Below are positions 1 through 9,023 of a DNA stretch of 64,000 bases, piece after piece. Source of the DNA: JARRNE01 sp963824085 (lineage in GTDB: Bacteria; Pseudomonadota; Gammaproteobacteria; Chromatiales; Chromatiaceae); the NCBI GenBank assembly GCA_963824085.1, contig CAWGNT010000007.1, positions 62,001 to 126,000 of the forward strand, written 5' to 3'. The notes beneath the pieces were generated by a model. It saw only the letters and a program-made list of their open reading frames with translations, did not search any database and was not told where the DNA came from. Both the position numbers and the translations under genes were made by a program. How positions within the stretch are numbered: the first letter of the stretch is position 1; every line of letters starts with the position of its first letter.

Positions 1-406
1 GCAAGGTCAGAAGACACTGTCTGACGAGTAGTGGGCCAAAAACCCGAGCTCTACACGGACAAGTCAAGCTGGCTCCAGCAGCGGGTCACGGACGGCCTCG
101 GTGACGTCGATGAGCTCTCATCGACCCGCAGCTCAACGACGAGTGCGCCGCCGCCGAGCGCCTGCGCGCCATGCTCCCCACTCAGCAGTACCAGCTCGCG
201 AGCTGGTCCTGCTCAGGTACCTCAAGGGATCGCATGTCATTTCCTATCTCGCGCGTGGAGGCGGGATCGACATCACCGGCATTTCCCGTCAGCGGATGCA
301 TGTCGTGACCTTCGCTGCCGCGGACATGGCTCTCGCAGGAAATGCTACCATTCAACCGCGAGCTCCGACGCCGTAACAGTGGCGCGCTCACCAAAGGAGG
401 AAAATA
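1..406. other. Left flank without a recognisable gene
   Basis: Several overlapping frames are open here, but none has a recognisable domain. Reading frame changes around 110-200 suggest eroded coding DNA. The only clear signal is a strong ribosome binding site at its right end (AAAGGAGG, about 394-401) that belongs to the next gene. Confidence 0.4.
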
Positions 407-835
407 ATGATCACGGTCAAGCAGATACTCGATACCAAGGGGTACGAAGTAAGCGCTATCGATGCCAACGCATCCGTGTTGGCAGCCATCAGGCTGCTTG
501 CGGACAAGGGAATTGGCGCACTTCTGGTAACGGACGGCGGAAGGGCTGTCGGCCTGGTCTCCGAGCGGGACTACGCCCGCAAGGTCGCCCTGCAAGGGCG
601 GTCGTCTGAGCGGACGCTCGTCAGGGACATCATGGAGACACGCGTTCCAGCGGCGCGTCTTGACCAGGATATCGAGGAGTGCATGGCGGTCATGACCGAG
701 AAGCGCGTTCGCCATCTCCCCGTCACCGACGCGGAGGGGGTGCTCGGAATCATTTCGATCGGAGACCTGGTCAAGGCCATTATCGCCCACCAGCAGTACA
801 CCATCGCGCAGCTTGAGCGCTATATCAGCGGTTGA
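407..835 (+). CDS. CBS-domain pair protein
   Basis: A 142-residue stand-alone protein made of two CBS domains, at about residues 15-70 and 78-135. The second contains the typical RHLPV and GIISIGDLVK strings. Stand-alone CBS pairs bind adenine nucleotides or similar ligands and act as small energy or redox sensors, usually by docking onto another protein; no partner is evident here. The start is fixed by AAAGGAGG about 6 bases before the ATG. The protein is probably soluble and cytoplasmic. The family assignment is firm, the specific role unknown. Confidence 0.85.
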   Translation: MITVKQILDTKGYEVSAIDANASVLAAIRLLADKGIGALLVTDGGRAVGLVSERDYARKVALQGRSSERTLVRDIMETRVPAARLDQDIEECMAVMTEKRVRHLPVTDAEGVLGIISIGDLVKAIIAHQQYTIAQLERYISG

Positions 836-1286
836 CAACCCTAGAACCTCGGCAGGCGCAACGAGGTTTAGCCGCCCGCACGCCCGGCTGCCCGGGGCTG
901 GCCCTACCTAGCCCTCGCCCGCGGACCTTGGCGCAAGCCAGAGTCACGTCGAAACAACTTGTTACAAGTTTTTTCTTTATTGAAATACAAACTTAACAGT
1001 CTTCGTGCATCCTGTTGCGTGTATAAAGAGCGAAACCGCATCCGCGTGTGCGGATGGCCATCAAAAGAAGACACGTCAACAATCAGCTCCAATGTTCTGA
1101 AGAGGTAGGCTTCTGGCGAGCGCGCGTGAGGTCGTCACACCTCCGCCGCTCCCGCATACCGCCTGACCACCTCGGCACCCGCCGCCACAACCCTACCCGC
1201 ACCCACGGCAAACCTAGCAGCTGGTCACTACCTGCTGCTAATAGATAGGGCGCGGGTTGCGAACGGATCTCCTATCGGGAGGCATC
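836..1286. other. Intergenic region with a small hairpin
   Basis: No convincing gene. An AT-rich patch lies around 955-1000. A perfect 7-bp inverted repeat with a GTGT loop (CATCCGC/GCGGATG) sits at 1039-1056. Short open frames on both strands here have no recognisable content. Confidence 0.5.
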
Positions 1287-2234
1287 ATGATTACGACATG
1301 GCAAGACCACATCTACCGTAAGCGCGAGGAGCTCGCCAGCATCCTGCACGTGCCGATGGCATCACTGGCTCGCGAGTGCCTCGCATCAATGGACGACCGA
1401 GGCCGACTGAACGAGACGCTGATTGCATGCCTTGCAGATATTCCCCACCGCGCTCATCTGTATGTTCTGCGCGTCGGCGGAATCCAAATCTGCGATACCG
1501 TCACCGCGGAAGGTCTGCTTTGGGAGGACTATGGGCGCGACCTTTCGGAGAGGCCCTATATGAAGGAGGCGATGCCACCCTGGGGCTTCCTCCTATCAGA
1601 TGCCTATATCAGCCCGCTCACCCACCACCCATCGCTGACCGCCCTGCATGTGATTCGTTCGGAGGGCAGTACCCTGGGATACCTTGCCGCGGATTTCGAT
1701 TTGCGAGACTTGCCGGTGGCACCTGGGTTCTACGACGAACCCGCCCATTGGCAGCAAATCAAGGGCGATCCGTCGATTCGAGGCACCGTCTTCCAGCAAT
1801 GTCGCGTGGAGAGCCCCCTCGACAAAAACATGGACCAGGCGCTGTCCATTCTGGAGGAGCTGTTAACCGAGCGCGGGATGTTTCAAGGGGTGGTTCATTT
1901 CTCCAGCAGCCGCGCCATCGCCTGGTTTCTTGACGATCCCTATCGATATCGCATGCTGGACCAGGAGGCGCTGGGAGACCCGGATATCTGCCTCGCCTAT
2001 CCGCGAGCACCGTACCCAGCGGGCGCGCTGATCCCGCAATCCAGCATTCGGCCGATCATTGAACGGATGCGGGACCTGCGCTGGATAGACGACACCTTCT
2101 ACCTCCGCTCCGCCTTCATCAATGTTTACAATGGCATGATCGGTCTGACCTTTTCCTGCGACGGATCGCACTATATGCCGTACGAAGAATTCCTACGCAA
2201 GGACATGTCGTTCTGGCTCGGAATCGCCGCATAA
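1287..2234 (+). CDS. PDC-type sensor domain protein
   Basis: A 315-residue protein resembling the family annotated as PDC sensor domain-containing protein, a Cache-like fold that in other proteins binds small metabolites outside the membrane. Here there is no signal peptide, membrane segment or attached output domain, so it may act as a soluble cytoplasmic ligand sensor. The ATG at 1287 is preferred over the TTG at 1257 because GGGAGG lies at 1277-1282 with good spacing. It lies 47 bases upstream of the ABC exporter genes on the same strand, so a functional link is possible but not shown. No catalytic motif is visible. Confidence 0.7.
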   Translation: MITTWQDHIYRKREELASILHVPMASLARECLASMDDRGRLNETLIACLADIPHRAHLYVLRVGGIQICDTVTAEGLLWEDYGRDLSERPYMKEAMPPWGFLLSDAYISPLTHHPSLTALHVIRSEGSTLGYLAADFDLRDLPVAPGFYDEPAHWQQIKGDPSIRGTVFQQCRVESPLDKNMDQALSILEELLTERGMFQGVVHFSSSRAIAWFLDDPYRYRMLDQEALGDPDICLAYPRAPYPAGALIPQSSIRPIIERMRDLRWIDDTFYLRSAFINVYNGMIGLTFSCDGSHYMPYEEFLRKDMSFWLGIAA

Positions 2235-2281
2235 CGAAGACCCGACGCGTCCACCCCGGCGCATCACTCTATTGAGACCCC

Positions 2282-3163
2282 ATGATTCCCGTGCTCCAGG
2301 CGCGTGACCTCGTCAAGGTGTTCCCCGGAGTCCGCGCTGTGGATGGGATCAGCTTTACCGTCACCCGCGGGCAGTGTTTCGGGCTGCTCGGACCAAATGG
2401 GGCAGGCAAGACCACAACGCTGGAGATGCTGGAGGGGATTTCCGCCCCGAGCGCGGGGAGCATTCGGTACCAGGGCCGTACCCCCGACGCGGCCTTCCGC
2501 GAGGAGATCGGTATCCAGTTCCAGAGCACGGCCTTGCAGGATTTCCAGACGGTACGCGAGTCCCTCGACATGTTCGCGAGCCTCTACCGACGCACCGCGA
2601 ATCTGGACGAGCTGGTGGCGATGTGCAACCTCGCAGAGATCCTCGACCGCGACACCCGCAAGCTCTCCGGGGGGCAGCGTCAGCGCCTGCTCTTGGCCAT
2701 CGCCCTGGTCAACGATCCGCAGCTGGTGTTTCTGGACGAGCCCACGACCGGGCTCGATCCGCAGGCGCGGCGGAACTTCTGGGGTCTGCTCGAGACCGTG
2801 CGGCGGCGCGACAAGACCCTGGTGCTGACGACCCACTACATGGAAGAGGCGCAGCGTCTATGCGACGAGATCGTGATCGTCGACCACGGCCGGATCATCG
2901 CCCAAGGCAGTCCTGCGGCGCTGGTGGAGGAGCATTTCCCCGGGGCAGTGGTACGCCTTCCGGCGAGCGCGTGGCCGGCTGACCGGCCGATTCCCGCACA
3001 CAGCGAGGAGCGCAACGGCTGCATCGAGCTCTTCACCGACGAAGTACCACTGGTGCTCGCCGAGCTAAAGCGCAGCGGCGCCAACCTGAAGGAGCTGAAA
3101 GTGGAGACGCCCACCTTGGAGGATGTCTTCCTGAAGCTTACCGGCCACGACCTGCGGACCTGA
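2282..3163 (+). CDS. ABC-2 type exporter, ATP-binding subunit
   Basis: A 293-residue nucleotide-binding subunit that powers export through the membrane partner encoded next. Walker A is GPNGAGKT at residues 37-44, the Q-loop lies near 80, the ABC signature LSGGQ at 128-132, Walker B LVFLDE at 148-153, and the switch histidine is in TTHYMEEA near 185. The DrrA/CcmA-like layout has a short C-terminal extension that is typical of ABC-2 exporters. It is separated from the permease by 3 bases, so the two are almost certainly co-transcribed. The substrate cannot be deduced. Complete and intact. Confidence 0.92.
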   Translation: MIPVLQARDLVKVFPGVRAVDGISFTVTRGQCFGLLGPNGAGKTTTLEMLEGISAPSAGSIRYQGRTPDAAFREEIGIQFQSTALQDFQTVRESLDMFASLYRRTANLDELVAMCNLAEILDRDTRKLSGGQRQRLLLAIALVNDPQLVFLDEPTTGLDPQARRNFWGLLETVRRRDKTLVLTTHYMEEAQRLCDEIVIVDHGRIIAQGSPAALVEEHFPGAVVRLPASAWPADRPIPAHSEERNGCIELFTDEVPLVLAELKRSGANLKELKVETPTLEDVFLKLTGHDLRT

Positions 3164-3166
3164 GCC

Positions 3167-4186
3167 ATGTGGCACCGCATCCTGGCGATCCTGCAGGCCC
3201 GCAATCGTGAGTTCTATCGCGACCGCGCCGGTCTCGGCTGGAATATCGCCATGCCCATGCTGATGGTGCTGGGCTTCGCCTTCATCTTCGGTAACGAGTC
3301 GGACGTCCTGTTCAAGGTGGGTGTGCTTGCCCAAGACGGCAACTTACCGGCGGCTCACTCGCCGTTCCTCGCTGTGCGACACGTTCGATTCATTCCGCTT
3401 GTGGATCTCCAGTCAGCCGTTGCCAAGGTCGAACGTCACCAGCTGGATCTCTTGCTCGACCTGCGCGGAGCCCCTCGCTACTGGATCAACCTTCACTCCG
3501 CCAAGGGCTATCTGGCGGAGCAGCTGCTCAAGGGGGCCTACGAAGGCATCGCCCCCCTGCCCGTGCGGCAGACCGTCAGCGGGCGCGCACTCCGCTACGT
3601 CGACTGGGTGCTGCCCGGCGTGCTCGCCACCAACGTCATGTTCAGCAGCCTGTGGGGCGTGGGCTGGGTAATCGTGCGCTACCGCAAGAACGGAGTGCTG
3701 CGACGGCTGCGAGCCACTCCGCTGAGCGCCTTCGAGTTTCTGACTGCACAGGTCCTCTCGCGCCTTGCGGTGGTGCTCGCCGCATCGGTGCTCGTGTATG
3801 CGGGCGCAGACCTGTTCCTCGACTTCGTCATGCGCGGCTCCTACCTCGCACTCTTTCTGGTCTTTATCGCCGGCGCGCTCTGCCTCGTCAGCCTCGGTCT
3901 GATCATCGCGGCGCGCCTGCGCTCCGAGGAGCTGGCCGACGGCATCCTCAATCTGATCGCCTGGCCGATGACCCTCCTTTCCGGCGTCTGGTTCTCCATG
4001 GAGGGAACGAGCCCTGCCGCACAGATGGCGTCCCGCTTCCTCCCCCTCACCCACATGGTGGAGGCCGCGCGCCGGGTCATGATCGATGGGGCCGGCGTCG
4101 TCCAAGTTCTCCCTGAGGTTGCCCTGCTCGCTGCCATGGGCGTCGGTCTGCTCTTGATCGCCGCACGGCTCTTTCGCTGGGAGTGA
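3167..4186 (+). CDS. ABC-2 type exporter, permease subunit (full-length copy)
   Basis: A 339-residue ABC-2 membrane protein. It has an N-terminal membrane anchor, a periplasmic stretch of roughly 130 residues, and a C-terminal cluster of about five membrane segments. It pairs with the ATPase gene 3 bases upstream. Nearly the whole gene, from codon 6 to just past the stop, is repeated at 15384-16400 with about eight base differences. This copy has its native start and its ATPase partner, so I regard it as the source. Confidence 0.9.
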   Translation: MWHRILAILQARNREFYRDRAGLGWNIAMPMLMVLGFAFIFGNESDVLFKVGVLAQDGNLPAAHSPFLAVRHVRFIPLVDLQSAVAKVERHQLDLLLDLRGAPRYWINLHSAKGYLAEQLLKGAYEGIAPLPVRQTVSGRALRYVDWVLPGVLATNVMFSSLWGVGWVIVRYRKNGVLRRLRATPLSAFEFLTAQVLSRLAVVLAASVLVYAGADLFLDFVMRGSYLALFLVFIAGALCLVSLGLIIAARLRSEELADGILNLIAWPMTLLSGVWFSMEGTSPAAQMASRFLPLTHMVEAARRVMIDGAGVVQVLPEVALLAAMGVGLLLIAARLFRWE

Positions 4187-4198
4187 CGGTCTTCGTGA
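3182..4198 (+). repeat. Long direct repeat, copy 1 (ABC-2 permease)
   Basis: About 1017 bases recur at 15384-16400 in the same orientation, offset by 12202, with about eight substitutions counted by eye and no indels. The left edge falls five codons inside the permease gene. The right edge falls a few bases after its stop. Confidence 0.92.
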
Positions 4199-4329
4199 CG
4201 CCGCCGAGCATCGGACACAGGGTGTCGGGCTAGAGCTGGTGTGCCTTCGAGCCACCGCTAGCCCCCAAACGCGGGTAGCTCAACGACAGCAATCGGCCAC
4301 CTACCGGACACCCGCAAATCTGGCTCCCT

Positions 4330-4606
4330 GGCGCGCTACCTCTGGGCGATGCTGCTTGCACGCCTGTTCGAGTCCTTGCCGCTGACGTGCCCGAACTGCG
4401 GCGCCGACATGCGCGTCGTCGCCTCCATCACCGAGAGGCCGCCCCAGTCGAGCGGATTCTCACCCACATCGGCGAGCCGGGCCAGCCACCACCGATTGCG
4501 CCCGCACGCGGGCCGCCGGCGTGGGACGACGGTCGCGCGGACGCCGTACCCGACTGGGACGCCCTGGCCCAGCCCGAGTGCCTGTCCGAGTACCTGCTCG
4601 ACTAGC
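4330..4606 (+). pseudogene. IS91-type transposase C-terminal remnant (copy 1)
   Basis: Encodes the characteristic zinc-finger tail of IS91-type (Y2) transposases: RYLWAMLLARLFE, then LTCPNCGADMRVV, then ERILTHIGEP and PDWDALAQPE. Compared with the copy at 7745-8027 it carries a two-base insertion near 4436, which shifts the frame in the ITE(A/R) region. The catalytic N-terminal and central parts are absent. A relic of a rolling-circle element. Confidence 0.8.
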
Positions 4607-4857
4607 AAGTGCCGTGGTAGCCCCGCCCGCCGCAGCTCTGCAGGCGGCAGGCAAGGCTCAGCACGCCCGCTGCTCGCGACGCCCAGGTCAAGGCCCGTCA
4701 CAGTCCCATCGATCGACGGGGCTACAGCTTTCTCCCCACCGCACCGCCCAGCCACTACCCAGCACCTGCACAAACGCCCTTGCTTGCATGCGCCTACGAT
4801 GCTAGCGACTCGCCCAATTCACCCGTCGTGCCCGTCGTGCAGTTGGATTTCCTGTCC
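4330..4857 (+). repeat. Direct repeat of IS91 tail plus 3' flank, copy 1
   Basis: Roughly 525 bases match 7745-8265 at high identity and cover the transposase tail plus about 250 bases of non-coding DNA downstream of it. In IS91 elements the rolling-circle origin lies on this side of the transposase, so the shared non-coding part may contain an old oriIS. That last point is inference. Confidence 0.85.
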
Positions 4858-5070
4858 TTCGGTGCGCAGCCGACGTGGCACCAACGCGATCATGTACGCC
4901 CATACCCTGTCGAGGACAGGACCGGCCACGCGGCAGCCGGTGCGGGCATGCCCGATTACCCTGCGATGACCGGCATGGATGTCGCCACGCGCATCGGTGA
5001 CAATGCCTGCCGGCGGCTGCGCGCTGACGGCGGCGCGCACGCACTGCCACGACACAGGAGCCAGGCACAG

Positions 5071-5823
5071 ATGATCTTCAAGCAGCTTTTGGAGGCCGAC
5101 TCGTCGACCTACACCTACCTGATCGGCTGTCGTCAAGGCGGCAAGGCGATACTCATCGATCCAGTTCTCGACACGGTCGAGCGCGACCTGCAGCTACTCG
5201 CCGATCTCGGACTCGAACTCAGCGCAACGCTCGAGACACATGTGCACGCCGACCACCTGACCGGCGCGAAACGTCTCAAGCAGCGCACCGGCTGCCAGAT
5301 CGCCTGCCCGGCCATGCTGGCGCTGCCGTGCGCGGACATCGGCGTCAGCGAAGGGCAGCCATTCGTGGTTGGCTCCATCGAGCTGCACCCGCTGTTCACG
5401 CCCGGTCATACCGATCACCACCACGCCTACCTGATGGACAACCCGGTGCAGAAAATGTTGTTCACCGGTGATGCGCTGCTGATCGATGCCTGCGGTCGCA
5501 CCGACTTTCAGTCGGGGGACGCGGGCGACCTGTACAACAGCATTCACAACAAGTTCTTTTCGCTGCCCGAAGAGACCCTGGTCTACCCGGCACATGACTA
5601 CGAGGGTCGTCGCGTCTCCAGCATTGCACAGGAAAAGGCACGCAACCCGCGTCTCGGCAAGGGCCGCTCGAAAGACGACTTCGTCACGTTGATGGATGGC
5701 CTAGACCTGCCCTACCCACGCAAGATCGATTTCGCCGTTCCCGGCAACGAGGCCTGCGGCGAGTGCCCGGCCGATGTCCCCGCCGCGTTCCGCGGACCGT
5801 GCACCGCCAGCGACCAGGGCTGA
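5071..5823 (+). CDS. Persulfide dioxygenase (ETHE1-type, MBL fold)
   Basis: A 250-residue metallo-beta-lactamase-fold enzyme of the ETHE1/persulfide dioxygenase group, which oxidises glutathione persulfide to sulfite with O2 at a mononuclear iron. Metal and second-shell residues are visible: H57-x-H59-x-D61-H62, H113 in PGHT, D134 in FTGDALL and H175 in YPAHDY. The ETHE1-typical RTDFQSG follows at 143-149. The ATG at 5071 follows AGGAG, and the frame upstream of it has no homology. Cytoplasmic. It fits sulfide or thiosulfate metabolism alongside the CoA-disulfide reductase-rhodanese at 25 kb. It lies between two IS91 remnants, which suggests it arrived or moved with them. Confidence 0.88.
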   Translation: MIFKQLLEADSSTYTYLIGCRQGGKAILIDPVLDTVERDLQLLADLGLELSATLETHVHADHLTGAKRLKQRTGCQIACPAMLALPCADIGVSEGQPFVVGSIELHPLFTPGHTDHHHAYLMDNPVQKMLFTGDALLIDACGRTDFQSGDAGDLYNSIHNKFFSLPEETLVYPAHDYEGRRVSSIAQEKARNPRLGKGRSKDDFVTLMDGLDLPYPRKIDFAVPGNEACGECPADVPAAFRGPCTASDQG

Positions 5824-5850
5824 CACTGCGAGCAGAAAAGGAGCCGCGGC

Positions 5851-6474
5851 ATGACGCGTTTGTGGAAATGGTTTCTGCACGGCATCGCCCTGGTCGCGCC
5901 AGTGGCGCTGACGATCGCGTTGCTGGTGTGGCTCGGCACCTGGTCGGAAAAAACCTTCGGGGCGCTTATCAAGGCGCTGTTGCCGGTCGACTGGTACTTC
6001 AAGGGACTCGGCCTGATCAGCGGCATCTTGCTGACGCTGGCCATCGGTCTGGCCGCCAACCTGTTCCTGGTCCGCTGGGTAGTGCGCCTAGTCGAGTCGG
6101 TACTCGAACGCATCCCGCTGGTCACGTCGCTGTTTCAGGCGTTCAAGGACATCGCGCGGCTGTTCTCGCAAAATGTCGATCAGCAGCTGGGTCAGGTGGT
6201 CGCGGTCGATGTGGGCGACCTGCGCCTGGTCGGCTTCGTCATGCAACAGGAGGCGCGATTGCCCGGCGCGTTCGATGACGATGAGCCGCGTGTCGCCGTG
6301 TACCTCGCCATGAGCTACCAGCTGGGCGGTTTCACCGTGCACGTGCCGCGCAGCCGCATCACACCACTCGACGTCCCGGCCGACCAGGCCATGCGTGCCG
6401 TGCTGACCGGTGGCGCGCTGGACGACCCGGGCAGTCGTGGCCGCACGCCGAACGACGATAAGGAAACCCCCTGA
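5851..6474 (+). CDS. DUF502 family membrane protein
   Basis: A 207-residue inner-membrane protein of the DUF502 family. It has two membrane segments at about residues 8-30 and 47-75, then the family-typical stretch RIPLVTSLFQAFKDI and a soluble C-terminal half. The molecular function of the family is not established. It starts 27 bases after the persulfide dioxygenase gene and has an AGGAG upstream, so the two probably form one transcript. Intact, and one of only two undamaged genes in this eroded island. Confidence 0.85.
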   Translation: MTRLWKWFLHGIALVAPVALTIALLVWLGTWSEKTFGALIKALLPVDWYFKGLGLISGILLTLAIGLAANLFLVRWVVRLVESVLERIPLVTSLFQAFKDIARLFSQNVDQQLGQVVAVDVGDLRLVGFVMQQEARLPGAFDDDEPRVAVYLAMSYQLGGFTVHVPRSRITPLDVPADQAMRAVLTGGALDDPGSRGRTPNDDKETP

Positions 6475-6676
6475 AGGATCGGTTCGAATCCAACGCGACA
6501 GCGCGCTGCGTGCCCGGCGTCACAACGAGGTGACACCGGGATACCGCACCGATTCAGCAAGACCCGGCCTTCCGTAGCCCTGCCACCGTGCGTGGTGCTT
6601 TGCCCGCCGGGACGCGATGCTCACCCGCAACCGTTTGCCGCCGACGAAACCGGCGCGCTGTCTCTCACACGCGGCG

Positions 6677-7407
6677 TCACTGCGCGTCACGCGAGGCAGA
6701 TATCTCCGCCTCTACCACATGGCGATCCTGCATTGCGCACACCAGTAACCAACAGCACACCGCCCATGCGGCACCCGCAGGCCAACCCGCCAACACATCG
6801 GTCGGGCAATGCACGCCGAGGTAGACGCGGCTGAGTCCGACCAGCGTCGTGACCAGGCTAGCAACCAGCGTTACGCAGACCTTGACGGCATGCCGCTGCA
6901 CCGCGCACACGAGTATCGATGCCAGGGTCAGATAGACGACAGCCGCGTTCATCGATTAACCGCTCGGAAAGCTGGCCGTGTAGACACGTTGACCGTGCGG
7001 CACGAAGTCCGGGCGTGGACAGGCGAAACCATGCTTCAGCGCGAGACTCAGCAACAGCGCACCAACCACGGCCAGCGGGAGAAAAACGACTATGCGCGGA
7101 CGTCGCACCAGCAACAGCAGTCCGGTAACGGTCGGCACGACCAGGTTCAGTACGGCAGTGCCACCAAGCGCCGTGATATCGCACCCCCCTCTTCGCACCA
7201 CGCGGGGCCGATCGGATTGGGAACGTCGTCGGCCGATCGCAGGGCCTGCAGCACCCGGGGGTCGAAGCGCAGACTGTCGCCCTCGATGACCATGTCGGCT
7301 GTGGCAGCGAACACCCTCGCTCGGGCCACACCCACTACCATTGCTGCGTCCTCGACGGTGTATTCGAGCGTCTCGAAGGCGGCCAAGTCCGATTCCTCCA
7401 CGCTCAA
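6677..7407 (-). pseudogene. PAP2-family phosphatase pseudogene
   Basis: All three motifs of a membrane PAP2 phosphatase (lipid-phosphate phosphatase fold) can be read on the minus strand: KHGFACPRP, FPSG(stop), and SRVYLGVHCPTDVLAGW. Two lesions are visible. An extra base in a G-run near 7183 separates the N-terminal frame (ending in AWCEEG) from the frame beginning DITALGG. An in-frame TAA at about 6956-6958 sits exactly where the conserved histidine of the second motif (PSGH) should be. The protein cannot be made whole. Confidence 0.85.
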
Positions 7408-7414
7408 GCGCTGA

Positions 7415-8027
7415 CACCCCGGGATGTTGGCGCCATCGCCGAGCAGGTACGCCGCCGCGTGCTGCGCTGGTTCGCCCGCAGCGGCCTGCTCAATGTCGAT
7501 GATGCCCGCGACATGCTCGGCTGGGACAACGGCGGCTTCTCGCTTGACGCTTCTGAACGCATTGCCGGCCAGGATCGGGCGGGACTGGAGCGGCGGCTGC
7601 GTTATTGTGCTCGCCCACCCTTCGCCCTGGAACGGCTCGAGCTAGTCAACGCACATCAGGTCCTCTACCGCCTGCCCAAGCCCCGGCGCGATGGGCGCAC
7701 TGTATTGTCCCTCACCCCGCTGCGGAGAGGGCGTATGGCTCCCCGGCGCGTTACCTCAGGGCGATGCTGCTTGCACGCCTGTTCGAGTCCTTGCCGCTGA
7801 CGTGCCCGAGCTGCGGCGCCGACATGCGCGTCGTCGCCTTCATCACCGAGGCCGCCCCGCTAGAGCGCATTCTCACCCACATCGGCGAGCCGGCCCAGCC
7901 ACCACCGATTGCGCCGGCACGCGGGCCGCCGGCGTGGAACGACGGTCGCGCGGACGCCCTACCCGACTGGGACGCCCTGGCACAGCCCGAGCCCGAGTAC
8001 CTGTTCGACCAGCAAGTGCAGTGGTAG
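7415..8027 (+). pseudogene. IS91-type transposase remnant (copy 2, internally deleted)
   Basis: Begins inside the transposase with EQVRRRVLRWFARSGLL and continues through RAGLERRLRYCARPPFALERL and YRLPKPRRDGRT. It then jumps, with a frame change near 7715-7750, to the zinc-finger tail RYLRAMLLARLFE to PDWDALAQPEPEYLFD. The N-terminal catalytic part and a central segment are missing. It abuts the PAP2 pseudogene on one side and a decapitated transporter on the other. Confidence 0.85.
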
Positions 8028-8265
8028 CCCCGCCCGCCGCAGCTCTGCAGGCGGCACGCAAGGACCAGCACGCCCGCTGCTCTCGACGCCCAGATCAATG
8101 TCCGCCACAGGCCCATCGATCGCCGGGACGACGGCTTTCTCCCCACCGCACCGCCCAGCCAGTACCCAGCACCTGCACAAACGCCCTTGCTTGCATGCGC
8201 CTACGATGCTTGCGTCTCGCCCAATTCACCCCGCCGTGCCCGTCGTGCGGTTGGATTTCCTATCC
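7745..8265 (+). repeat. Direct repeat of IS91 tail plus 3' flank, copy 2
   Basis: Counterpart of 4330-4857 in the same orientation. The match ends shortly before the truncated EamA reading frame. Confidence 0.85.
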
Positions 8266-8268
8266 CCT

Positions 8269-8686
8269 CAAACGGATTGGAGTGCGCCTGCGTCTGCTGG
8301 AGACCAACACCGGCGCACTCCTAATCGCGGCACCACTGTTCCTGGTGAGTTGGGGTACTTTCGATTCGGAGATACCTGCAACGCTGACCCCAAGTGCCGC
8401 CTGGTCGATCATCTATCTCGCACTCTTCGGCTCAGCGTTGGGGTTCATCCTCTACTACTACGTCCTCCATCAGGTGCAGGCAAGCCGCGTCGCCCTGATC
8501 ACGCTCATCACGCCGGTACTGGCGCTCCTGCTGGGACAAGTGGCCAATGGCGAGGTCTTGACCCCGCGGGTTTGGATCGGAAGCGCGGTGATCCTCACCG
8601 GACTCGCATGCTTCGAGTGGGGGGATCAGTGGCGACAGCGGCTCCGAGCCACGGAACTGAGGTCGAAAACCACTCTCGAGGGCTGA
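8269..8686 (+). pseudogene. EamA/DMT-family transporter, 3' fragment
   Basis: About 138 codons encode the last part of a drug/metabolite-transporter-type permease: four hydrophobic segments including LFGSALGFILYYYVLHQV and LITPVLALLLGQV, then a basic tail. The N-terminal half is gone. Its 5' edge coincides with the end of the IS91-related repeat, so the truncation is best explained by the IS91 insertion. The frame runs on into the repeat, but no start for it is credible. Confidence 0.75.
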
Positions 8687-9023
8687 GGCGAAATGCCGTT
8701 CAATCTCGTTCGACTCTATCGCATTTCGAGCGGGCTGCCATTTCCAGTGACGAAAGTCACGCCTCCGCGGAATATCTGGCGGCATGAGCGCCCGAGTTGA
8801 CGTTGGATAGATTGCAAACCCCCTGGGGGCGCCGCAGACTTAAGCGCTCCATCGGGGAATCCTTGGCGAGCGACGCGCGAATGGATTCGAGCTCAACCTG
8901 GTGCTGAATGGCCTGCGGCCCAAGCCGCCGCCGTCAGCCGGTCAATAGACGCCAGTGGTAGCCGAGGCAGCCCGTAACGATCTCTATATTCTTCCACGGC
9001 ATCAGACAATGGAGTCTGAGGCA
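8687..9023. other. Intergenic region upstream of the phosphoesterase gene
   Basis: No gene seen. It contains an 8-bp perfect inverted repeat (CGAAATGC at 8689-8696, GCATTTCG at 8721-8728) just after the transporter fragment. There is no following T-run, so I do not call it a terminator. Confidence 0.4.

Noticed and set aside
4780..5070. N-terminal extension of the persulfide dioxygenase
   Set aside because: The frame is open but overlaps the IS91-derived repeat and lacks homology. The ATG at 5071 has its own AGGAG and starts the conserved fold.
7691..8268. Fusion of an IS91 tail with an EamA transporter as a functional protein
   Set aside because: The upstream part is an out-of-frame reading of the transposase relic. 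The transporter lacks half of its helices.
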